DNA from: Hyphomicrobiales bacterium
Lineage (GTDB): Bacteria; Pseudomonadota; Alphaproteobacteria; Rhizobiales; Xanthobacteraceae
Reading direction: 5' to 3'
Length of the DNA: 35,153 nucleotides
NCBI GenBank assembly: GCA_017305515.1
Contig: JAFKKP010000313.1
Location: forward strand, 1 to 35,153
The notes beneath the pieces were generated by a model, which was not told the DNA's origin, did not search any database, and saw nothing but the letters and a program-made list of their open reading frames with translations. Below are positions 30,116-35,153 of the stretch, piece after piece. The translations under genes and the position numbers were made by a program. Numbering within the stretch: the stretch's first letter is position 1; each line of letters begins with the position of its first letter.

Positions 30116-30346
30116 ATGCCCGGAATTCCCCGCCGCTATAGTCATTTCGTGTTCGGTGTCATCCAGTCGGGGCTGACGTCGGCGGTGGCCGCCGCCGTCG
30201 CCAGCGCACCCTTCTTCGGCGAAGGCAGCTTCCTCTCGCACTGGATCCGCTCAGCCATCGTGGCGTGGATCGTCATGCTTCCCGTCGTGCTGTTCGCGGC
30301 ACCCGCGATCAGGCGCCTGACAAATCTGCTGACGCAGAAGGACTGA
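30116..30346 (+). CDS. DUF2798 family small membrane protein
   Basis: 76 residues from ATG 30116; an upstream ATG at 30035 would add a polar stretch foreign to the family. RRYSHFVFGVIQSGLTSAVA and the end MLPVVLFAAPAIRRL are the DUF2798 signatures, with two transmembrane helices (about residues 11-30 and 45-65). Function is unknown. It is divergent from the 84-aa gene across 215 bases and is followed by a run of small exported-protein genes on the same strand. Confidence 0.8.
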   Translation: MPGIPRRYSHFVFGVIQSGLTSAVAAAVASAPFFGEGSFLSHWIRSAIVAWIVMLPVVLFAAPAIRRLTNLLTQKD

Positions 30347-30503
30347 CCCGCAGACTGCGTCGTTCGACCGCGGCAGCGTCGGCCGGCGATGCGCCGCCGT
30401 TCATGCAGAATTCAGTGACTGCCGTCTATTTATCGCTTGAACGCGACGCACTTTCGCCCACGATGATCCGGGGACATTTCGCTCGCGCAAGATGGAGGAC
30501 GCC

Positions 30504-30875
30504 ATGAGGAAATTATTGGGACTGGGGATCGCTGCGGCATTCGCAATCGGACTGTTCTCCACGCCCGCCGCCGCGCAGTACCAATCCTGCGAAGTCTGGA
30601 AACAGGATTGCGCGCGCTATTACGGCTGGGGCAACGGCAACTGGCAGAACTGCATGGGCCAGCCGGGCGCGCTCGCAGCGTGCGGCCGCGGCGGCTATTA
30701 CGGTGGCGGCGGCTATCAGGGTGGCGGTTACGCTTACCGGCGTCCGGCCCAGAGCTGTGCGGTGTGGAAACAGGACTGCGCGCGCTATTACGGCTGGGGC
30801 AACGTCAACTGGCAGAACTGCATGGGCCAGCCCGGCGCGATCGCAGCCTGCGGCGGCGGTTACGGCGGCTACTGA
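30504..30875 (+). CDS. Exported two-module cysteine-rich protein
   Basis: 123 residues from ATG 30504 with GGAGG about eight bases upstream. A signal peptide covers residues 1-24 (TPAAA-QY). The mature protein is two 34-residue modules, residues 28-61 and 84-117, that differ at only three positions, joined by a Gly/Tyr-rich linker. Each module has the form S-C-x-VWKQDCARYYGWGN-x-NWQNCMGQPGA-x-AACG, giving four cysteines per module. The arrangement suggests disulfide-stabilised repeats in the periplasm or outside the cell. I recognise no characterised family. The DNA repeats are nearly identical too. Confidence 0.8.
   Translation: MRKLLGLGIAAAFAIGLFSTPAAAQYQSCEVWKQDCARYYGWGNGNWQNCMGQPGALAACGRGGYYGGGGYQGGGYAYRRPAQSCAVWKQDCARYYGWGNVNWQNCMGQPGAIAACGGGYGGY
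30585..30686 (+). repeat. Direct repeat, copy 1, within the Cys-rich gene
   Basis: 102-base coding repeat (34 codons) almost identical to 30753-30854. Differences are few and partly silent, which points to recent duplication or gene conversion between the modules. Confidence 0.85.
30753..30854 (+). repeat. Direct repeat, copy 2, within the Cys-rich gene
   Basis: Second copy of the 102-base module, separated from copy 1 by 66 bases that encode the Gly/Tyr-rich linker. Confidence 0.85.
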
Positions 30876-30986
30876 CATCCGCTGGCGCGCGCGAACGTGA
30901 ATGCGCGGCCGCCCAAATTCCGTGGACGGCGTCCGCGCCGAACGCCTAGATTCGGCACGGGGCGGATTCACGGAAAAGGAGAAGCC

Positions 30987-31202
30987 ATGACAAAGCTATC
31001 GGTTGCGATCGGCGCTTGGGCTGTTCTTTTGTTTGCGTGCACCGGCGCGAGTGCTGCGGGATTCAATCATGCGATTGCGTCACAGAATTATTCGCCCGTC
31101 GTCAAGGAAGCCGCCTGCCGGGGCTTCGGCCCTCACTGCCCGCCCGGTTTTACATGGACCTGCACGCGCTATCGCGGCTGCTTCTGCCGTCCGTGCTACT
31201 GA
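30987..31202 (+). CDS. Small exported cysteine-rich protein
   Basis: 71 residues from ATG 30987, preceded by AAGGAG. The signal peptide ends near residue 23 (GASA-AG). The mature 48 residues carry six cysteines, grouped at the C-terminus in ACRGFGPHCPPGFTWTC and CFCRPCY. With a strong start site and terminator it is a real gene; no family is recognised. The even number of cysteines fits three disulfides in the periplasm. It lies 111 bases after the two-module Cys-rich gene and may share its role, whatever that is. Confidence 0.75.
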   Translation: MTKLSVAIGAWAVLLFACTGASAAGFNHAIASQNYSPVVKEAACRGFGPHCPPGFTWTCTRYRGCFCRPCY

Positions 31203-31238
31203 CATCGCGTGCGGGTGAGCCGGTCGCCTGAATAAACA

Positions 31239-31262
31239 AAGGCCGCCCTCAGGGGCGGCCTT
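31239..31262 (+). terminator. Intrinsic terminator after the small Cys-rich gene
   Basis: A 10-bp stem aaggccgccc / gggcggcctt with loop TCAG, then ttccgttttcc. It lies 37 bases after the stop, and close to the end of the convergent 59-aa gene, so it may act in both directions. Its sequence is close to the rpsD terminator at 3309-3330. Confidence 0.85.
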
Positions 31263-31290
31263 CCGTTTTCCGGCAACCGGAATCGCGGGG

Positions 31291-31470
31291 TTACTTCTTC
31301 GGCTTGTCCTTGCCGAAGGCTGCGGCGACTTCGTCCTTCTTGATGCGTGCGCCGGGATTGCCCTTCTCTCCGAGATTCTGCTCCTCGGTGCCGTCTCCCA
31401 TCATGCCGGGATGCGATACGCCGGACTGCTTCTTGCCGTCCGTCTGCTTGCTGGTCATGTTGCTGGTCAT
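31291..31470 (-). CDS. Small hydrophilic protein of unknown function
   Basis: 59 residues from ATG 31470, with GGAG nine bases upstream; another ATG lies at 31458. The protein is hydrophilic and charged, rich in Lys, Gly and Asp/Glu, and probably disordered, with a Lys-rich end KKDEVAAAFGKDKPKK. No signal peptide or family is seen. It converges on the Cys-rich gene at the terminator 31239-31262. Confidence 0.55.
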   Translation of the reverse strand: MTSNMTSKQTDGKKQSGVSHPGMMGDGTEEQNLGEKGNPGARIKKDEVAAAFGKDKPKK

Positions 31471-31571
31471 GGCGATTGGCTCCACGCGCGGATGCGCGGA
31501 TGCCAACGTCGCACACGGCGATCGGTTCGGCAGTATTTTCCGAAAGCGTGCTTGAACACATCGGCGTGCGG

Positions 31572-31889
31572 ATGCGACAAGCCTTCATGGCCAGCACCGC
31601 GCCTTCGCCGCATTTGAGAGCATTCGCCGCAAGTCTCGCGGGCGCGGGTGTCTTGTTCTGGCTCTATACGTTCTATCACATCGCCCATGTGCCGCAGGGC
31701 GACGGCACCGGCTTTCAGTGGCTCGCCGTCATTCCGCTCGGCGGCGTGTTCTTTATTCTGACGTTTCCGGCGCTCGTGCTGGTGCTGATCGGGCGGCTGC
31801 TGCAACTCGCAGCGATACTGGGCCTGATCGGCCTTGCCGCATTCGCATATGTCTGGATGCAGTTGCTGTCCGAATTTCCAAAGCACTAG
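31572..31889 (+). CDS. Small membrane protein of unknown function
   Basis: 105 residues if started at ATG 31572; ATG 31587 and ATG 31500 are alternatives, and none has a good ribosome site. Three hydrophobic helices are visible, roughly residues 17-36, 52-72 and 75-95. No family is recognised. Its TAG overlaps the final bases of the transposase remnant on the other strand (31886-31889), so the insertion may have landed at or altered the 3' end of this gene. Confidence 0.6.
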   Translation: MRQAFMASTAPSPHLRAFAASLAGAGVLFWLYTFYHIAHVPQGDGTGFQWLAVIPLGGVFFILTFPALVLVLIGRLLQLAAILGLIGLAAFAYVWMQLLSEFPKH

Positions 31890-32126
31890 GCCGCGGACTC
31901 ATTAGCGCGTAGCCAAATGCGGATTGAAGCGAGCTTGACCAAGTCTAGATAATTGGCCGCGAGTTTGTCGTATCGGGTCGCGACACGCCACGGCGCACCT
32001 GATCGCAGAATCCAAAAAAAAGACATTGAGCACGCGACGATCATTTGCCCACCGAACGCCGCACGGCTTGTTCGGCAGCATCGGTTTGATCGCGGTCCAT
32101 TCACAATCGCTGAGTTCGTAACGCAT
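31886..32126 (-). pseudogene. IS5-type transposase remnant with internal deletion
   Basis: Read from ATG 32126, the start MRYELSDCEWTAIKPMLPNK is the familiar N-terminus of IS5-group (IS427-like) transposases. In the next frame FFWILRSGAPWR continues the match, so there is a frameshift at a run of eight A (T on the coding strand) at 32014-32021. After APWR the sequence jumps straight to RYDKLAANYLDLVKLASIR and WLRANE, the known C-terminal end. The central part with the DDE catalytic residues, several hundred bases in intact elements, is gone. A palindromic segment (about 32128-32158) just upstream of the ATG resembles the end of such elements. It cannot encode an active transposase. Confidence 0.85.
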
Positions 32127-32328
32127 GATTCGAGCCTCCGGTTTCGGAGCTTGAATCACGTTTCTGGCAGCGCCACCGACTTGTCATGGCCATCGCGGTG
32201 TCGCCAGCGACCTGAATTACTTCCGCTTTCGGCGGCATAGCAGACATGGCCGGATTTGCTGCTGGCTCGACGTCGTCGCGAATGACCCGAGGCAGACATG
32301 CTCACCAGACCATGAGCTGCACCATGAG
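32127..32328. other. Intergenic stretch with IS end and repeat remnants, no gene
   Basis: No open frame with a start signal is visible. The left part holds the presumed IS end. The right part contains two copies of gcagacat (32240-32247 and 32292-32299) within sequence that I recall as degenerate intergenic remnants common in Bradyrhizobium-type genomes. One 35-base block (32214-32248) recurs imperfectly at 33021-33055. Confidence 0.5.
32214..32248 (+). repeat. Degenerate direct repeat, left copy
   Basis: This 35-base block aligns without gaps to 33021-33055 with roughly two thirds identical bases; the best shared core is ggcatagc. The two copies flank the histidine phosphatase gene. Confidence 0.4.
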
Positions 32329-32922
32329 TCACTCCCTGTTCAATTGAATCTTACCGATGATGTTGAAATCAGTCGCTTTCGGCTGGACCACGAAAAACTC
32401 ACCCATCGGCACCGTGCCCTCAAGTACCAAGTCAGCAATGTTGAGATCATGGGTAATCATGATCAAATTTGACGGGCCATGGTGTTTCAGAATTTCCTGG
32501 ACGACGTTTTGCCGATCCAATGTAGCCCGGTCTTCCGATACGGTACCGGGTGGTCTGAGAAATTGAACGGGCGTCGCGTGACCGAACGCAAGGGTGCCGG
32601 TGTCGATGCAACGGCAATAGGGGCTAGTCAGGACCTCCCCGACCGCAACCTCGTGGGCGCGGAAGGCTTCGCCGATACGCTTGGCCTGTTCTATACCGCT
32701 AGGCGAAAGGTTTACTTCCTCCGCGCAGTTGCCAGGGGCGAGATGCCCTATCCCTTCTCGCATGTCGACCTGAGTGTGACGCATGAGGACAACCTTGCCC
32801 CCTGTCTTTAGTGCCGCCCAGACCTCCTCGTTGCTGGCAAAGGACCGTCCGGCTGACAGCATCAGCCAAAACACGAAAAAGAGGAGGAAGAGGTCTCTTG
32901 GGCTGCGCAAGTTTGTAAGCAT
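32329..32922 (-). CDS. Exported or membrane-anchored histidine phosphatase family protein
   Basis: 197 residues from ATG 32922; ATG 32934 and TTG 32961 are alternatives. A hydrophobic segment at residues 10-30 (LFLLFFVFWLMLSAG, then SFAS) looks like a signal peptide or anchor. The histidine phosphatase domain has the phospho-acceptor motif LMRHT with R48 and H49, a second arginine R104 in SPYCRCIDTG, and the late histidine H158 in MITHDLN. Such proteins hydrolyse phosphate esters; the substrate is unknown. The gene is visibly less GC-rich (near 50% in the rows sampled) than its surroundings and sits beside an IS remnant and between degenerate repeats, which suggests acquisition by transfer. 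Confidence 0.82.
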   Translation of the reverse strand: MLTNLRSPRDLFLLFFVFWLMLSAGRSFASNEEVWAALKTGGKVVLMRHTQVDMREGIGHLAPGNCAEEVNLSPSGIEQAKRIGEAFRAHEVAVGEVLTSPYCRCIDTGTLAFGHATPVQFLRPPGTVSEDRATLDRQNVVQEILKHHGPSNLIMITHDLNIADLVLEGTVPMGEFFVVQPKATDFNIIGKIQLNRE

Positions 32923-33020
32923 GGCGTCCCGCATGCCTGATAGTGCAACAGAGTTGAACAATACTACGGATGATTAGCGATTTCGCCTATTAGCCCATCG
33001 CGTCATTCAGATGTGACCCG

Positions 33021-33055
33021 GAATCTGGTCGGCTATCGGGGCATAGCGGACTCAG
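33021..33055 (+). repeat. Degenerate direct repeat, right copy
   Basis: Right-hand partner of 32214-32248. The rest of the interval 32923-33113 holds no gene that I can support. Confidence 0.4.
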
Positions 33056-33113
33056 GCAAATTGCCTACTCAGCAGATTTTTATGGGTTCACGGCCTAATT
33101 CATGCAGTGAAAT

Positions 33114-33395
33114 CTATTGCGGCGGCTTCTTCGTTGCCGGCTTGGCCTGCGTTTCGGCGGCACGCGCGCCGGCCCACGGATCCGAACTGACTTTGGCGTC
33201 GGGCATTTTCGCGCGCGCAGCCTTGGCGGCGTCCTCGTTGGCCTTCATCTTCGCCTTTTCGTCGTCGGTGTATTCCTTGCCCTCGCCGAGCCGGAAGCCG
33301 GGAGTGAAATTCGTCCCGCCGGTCGGGGCCATGCCCTGCGCGAAAGCCGGCGCCGCCGTCAGACAAAGCAGCGCAACCGCATTAATGATCCGCAT
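33114..33395 (-). CDS. Small exported hydrophilic protein of unknown function
   Basis: 93 residues from ATG 33395, with GGGAGAG about seven bases upstream; the longer open frame to 33536 would hide the signal peptide. Residues 1-20 are a signal peptide (hydrophobic core, AFA-QG). The mature part is hydrophilic, Lys/Ala/Asp-rich and helical (EYTDDEKAKMKANEDAAKAA), ending in a Lys/Pro-rich tail. No family is recognised. A well-spaced sigma-70-type promoter lies 52 bases upstream. Confidence 0.72.
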   Translation of the reverse strand: MRIINAVALLCLTAAPAFAQGMAPTGGTNFTPGFRLGEGKEYTDDEKAKMKANEDAAKAARAKMPDAKVSSDPWAGARAAETQAKPATKKPPQ

Positions 33396-33446
33396 CGAAC
33401 TCTCCCTCATTCGCGGCGTGTCCATCCGCCGTCTCGTTCCCCTCAG

Positions 33447-33475
33447 AGAATACCGCATGGGCGATTTCAAGGCAA
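33447..33475 (-). promoter_or_regulatory. Sigma-70-type promoter for the 93-aa exported protein
   Basis: On the minus strand TTGCCT (33475-33470) and TATTCT (33452-33447) are separated by 17 bases. The predicted start near 33440 leaves a leader of about 45 bases with the GGGAGAG ribosome site. Confidence 0.5.
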
Positions 33476-33595
33476 AAGGCCGTTCGACTTCTAAATCAAT
33501 GTTGAACGCGATACCGCGCAAACGCACGGTATTCATTCACGCTCTGCCAATACAGCGGCGCTAGGCTCAACCGTCATTTTTGGCAGGACAGCGCC

Positions 33596-33844
33596 ATGAC
33601 GGATACAACCGAAAAACGCAGCGCGCCCCGGCATCGCGTGCTGAAAGGCGGCACCATCTCATTCGGCGGCGCAGGCCTCGACTGCACGGTGCGGAATATG
33701 TCGGACACCGGAGCGGGCCTCGACGTCGCGGAGGTGGAACAAATCCCGCCCTCGTTCAAGCTCGCGATCGCCGCCGACAATTTCCTGCGGCGCTGCCGGA
33801 TGGTGTGGAGCAAGGGCCGCCGCATCGGCGTGAAATTTGAATAG
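33596..33844 (+). CDS. Single-domain PilZ protein
   Basis: 82 residues from ATG 33596 with AGGAC upstream. The whole protein is one PilZ domain. The cyclic-di-GMP motifs are present: an R-rich start (KRSAPRHRVLKGG, giving RxxxR) and the NMSDTGAGLDV segment matching (D/N)xSxxG. It ends in CRMVWSKGRRIGVKF, as in the many stand-alone PilZ proteins of Bradyrhizobium relatives. It probably binds c-di-GMP in the cytosol; the output partner is unknown. It faces the Flp pilin gene across a shared hairpin. Confidence 0.85.
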   Translation: MTDTTEKRSAPRHRVLKGGTISFGGAGLDCTVRNMSDTGAGLDVAEVEQIPPSFKLAIAADNFLRRCRMVWSKGRRIGVKFE

Positions 33845-33855
33845 TGCAAAATGAA

Positions 33856-33884
33856 ACGGGCCCCAGCGTGACGCTGGAGCCCGT
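33856..33884. terminator. Hairpin between convergent PilZ and Flp pilin genes
   Basis: A 13-position stem with one mismatch (arms 33856-33868 and 33872-33884) and loop TGA. The T-rich tail is on the minus-strand side (toward 33843), so it best terminates the pilin transcript, with probable action on the PilZ transcript. Confidence 0.75.
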
Positions 33885-33913
33885 CAAAATAGCTCGCTCA
33901 GCCACAAGCGGAG

Positions 33914-34078
33914 TTATTTCAGGGAGGTGTTGATCGACGTGAACTTGCTGCCGAGGTTGGTGCCGAGGCCGTTGACCGCAGCGATGATCGCGAGGCTGAT
34001 GCCCGCCGCGATCAGACCGTACTCGATAGCAGTCGCCCCTGATTCATCCGACATGAAGCTCGAAAGAAGGCGCCGCAT
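33914..34078 (-). CDS. Flp/Fap-type pilin component
   Basis: 54 residues from ATG 34078, with AGGAG eight bases upstream. The sequence begins MRRLLSSFMSDESGATAIEYG and continues as one hydrophobic helix (LIAAGISLAIIAAVNGLG) with a short polar end. GATAIEYGLIAAGISLAII is the Flp pilin signature: TadV-type prepilin peptidase would cleave before the hydrophobic segment, leaving E and Y near the mature start. Flp pilins build Tad adhesive pili. No other tad/cpa genes are in the window, so it is a lone pilin gene here. Two palindromes lie upstream. Confidence 0.92.
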   Translation of the reverse strand: MRRLLSSFMSDESGATAIEYGLIAAGISLAIIAAVNGLGTNLGSKFTSINTSLK

Positions 34079-34126
34079 TTACAATCTCCTATTGACGGCA
34101 CACGGAATTCTCCCGTGCCAATAACG

Positions 34127-34140
34127 GGAACTTAAGTTCC
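34127..34140. promoter_or_regulatory. Perfect 14-bp palindrome upstream of the pilin gene
   Basis: ggaacttaagttcc, centred about 55 bases before the flp start. A second palindrome, acggttaaccgt, lies at 34166-34177. Such pairs upstream of a surface-structure gene could be operator sites, but no known regulator consensus is matched with certainty. The 246-base divergent region 34079-34324 holds no other element that I can name. Confidence 0.4.
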
Positions 34141-34324
34141 GGTCGTTTAGGCCGACATAACGAACACGGTTAACCGTTCATTTTGTCGCCGGCTTTTGCA
34201 TAATTCCTCACCGTCTGACTCCTGGAGCGCGCCAGCGTTGGTTAAGAGCGTGTGAAAACAACCGCGCCGATTTAACCGTAACCCCCAATTCGATTTTGAG
34301 ATTCTGTCCCTATCCTCGCTTTCA

Positions 34325-35153
34325 ATGAGAAGAATGACGCGCGCACGAACCGCAGAATTCGGCGCGGCGGGCAATGGGGATCGGGACGTGACGGATTTTG
34401 CTCCTGCGACAGAGGTCTCAGGCTCGCGGCGCGAGATGGCGATGGCACGCCTGCACGCCGAGACGCGTTCGCGCGATGCGCTGGTGCCGCTCGAAACCGT
34501 CGGCATCGACCGCTGGCGGCAATTGAGCGCCAACGCGTTCGAACCCAACGCCTATTATTTGCCAGAATGGGAAAGTGCTGTGAACGCATCAGCGCGCAAC
34601 CGCACCGGCATGTCGGCACTGATCGCAGCCGGCAACGACCGTTCAAATCCTCGCCTGCTCGGACTGATGCCGGCAATGTCGGCCTGGCGCGCGTACAAGA
34701 TGCCCCTGCCCGCGCTGGTCAACGCCGATCCTTACGGCACGCTGGCGACGCCGATCATCGACCGCGATGCAGCCGGCGACGCTGTTGCCATCATGATGCA
34801 AAACGCCCGCGATGCCGGCGCGCATGCGCTGATCCTGCGCGACACGCCAATTCACGGCGCAGTTCTGACGGCTTTCACGCGCGTACTCGAACAGGACGGC
34901 ATGCGCCCGCGCATTCTCACCTCGCATCTTCGCGCCTGCCTCGACGCCACGCGCGATGCCGACGATCTTCTGCGCGAGGCGCTCGGCCCGAAGAAGCTGA
35001 AAGAGCTTCGCCGCCAGCGCAACCGCCTCGCCGAACATGGCGACGTGATTTTCACGATCGCGTCCATTCCGGGCGAGATCGAACGCGCGCTCGAAAACTT
35101 CCTCGATCTCGAAGCCTCAGGCTGGAAAGCCAAACGCGGCACCGCCCTGAAAC
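34325..35153 (+). CDS. GNAT-type (Acetyltransf_6 / CelD-like) acetyltransferase, 3' end outside window
   Basis: The frame is open from ATG 34325 to the end of the window (276 residues seen); ATG 34334 and GTG 34388 are alternative starts, none with a good ribosome site. The segment PNAYYLPEWESA, the central GPKKLKELRRQRNRLAEHG and the late FLDLEASGWKAKRGTAL match the CelD/BcsL-like GNAT proteins with an Acetyltransf_6 domain, seen in polysaccharide and cell-envelope loci of rhizobia. The acetyl-CoA-binding part lies beyond the window. Substrate unknown. It is divergent from the Flp pilin gene. Confidence 0.75.
   Translation, partial: MRRMTRARTAEFGAAGNGDRDVTDFAPATEVSGSRREMAMARLHAETRSRDALVPLETVGIDRWRQLSANAFEPNAYYLPEWESAVNASARNRTGMSALIAAGNDRSNPRLLGLMPAMSAWRAYKMPLPALVNADPYGTLATPIIDRDAAGDAVAIMMQNARDAGAHALILRDTPIHGAVLTAFTRVLEQDGMRPRILTSHLRACLDATRDADDLLREALGPKKLKELRRQRNRLAEHGDVIFTIASIPGEIERALENFLDLEASGWKAKRGTALK

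Overview
The window reads as ordinary chromosome from an alphaproteobacterium of the Hyphomicrobiales, most likely the Bradyrhizobium/Rhodopseudomonas/Afipia group (Nitrobacteraceae). The basis is gene content and similarity recalled from memory, since no search could be run. Supporting signs are a DUF1476 (F-ATPase zeta inhibitor) gene beside purC, an alphaproteobacterial GTTC-N7-GTTC LexA box at recA, a standalone rpsD, the eukaryote-like 404-aa NADP-isocitrate dehydrogenase, and two kinds of intergenic palindromic repeat typical of this group. Base composition is GC-rich except around 32.0-33.1 kb.

Layout. 1-6.2 kb: 3' end of purB, a convergent cytochrome b561, murI, an exported cupin, rpsD, an exported serine hydrolase (beta-lactamase fold), a threonine aldolase and the CGFS monothiol glutaredoxin grxD. 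6.2-10.2 kb: egtB-egtD (ergothioneine core) on the plus strand behind a good match to an EcfG general-stress promoter, meeting ltrA head-on; ltrA follows bolA. bolA and grxD, which are often neighbours, are thus separated by this block. 10.2-16.2 kb: purine genes purL, purQ, purS, purC on the minus strand, with a PaaI-like thioesterase and an exported protein lying between purQ and purL, a nested palindromic repeat between purS and purC, and the divergent zeta-inhibitor gene. 16.3-18.6 kb: small exported or membrane proteins and a TrmJ-type tRNA methyltransferase that carries a C-terminal DUF559 nuclease-like domain. 18.9-23.3 kb: icd, a DUF3455 protein without signal peptide or cysteines, and alaS. 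23.5-28.1 kb: a tandem glycine riboswitch and gcvT-gcvH-gcvP (glycine cleavage system). 28.1-29.6 kb: a palindromic repeat, recA with its terminator and LexA-controlled promoter. 29.6-35.2 kb: an accessory-like run of small proteins (DUF2798, a two-module Cys-rich exported protein, a small Cys-rich exported protein, a PilZ protein, an Flp pilin of 54 aa), an internally deleted IS5-type transposase remnant, a lower-GC exported histidine phosphatase flanked by degenerate direct repeats, and the start of a GNAT-type acetyltransferase that runs off the window.

Functionally the core genes cover purine synthesis, one-carbon/glycine metabolism (threonine aldolase makes glycine and the glycine cleavage system consumes it), TCA cycle, translation and DNA repair. 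egtBD, grxD and bolA add a thiol/redox and iron-sulfur theme. No wholly new multi-gene system is evident. The items most worth a second look are the TrmJ-DUF559 fusion, the stress-promoter-driven egtBD block between bolA and grxD, the cysteine-free cytosolic DUF3455 protein, and the IS-scarred low-GC island.
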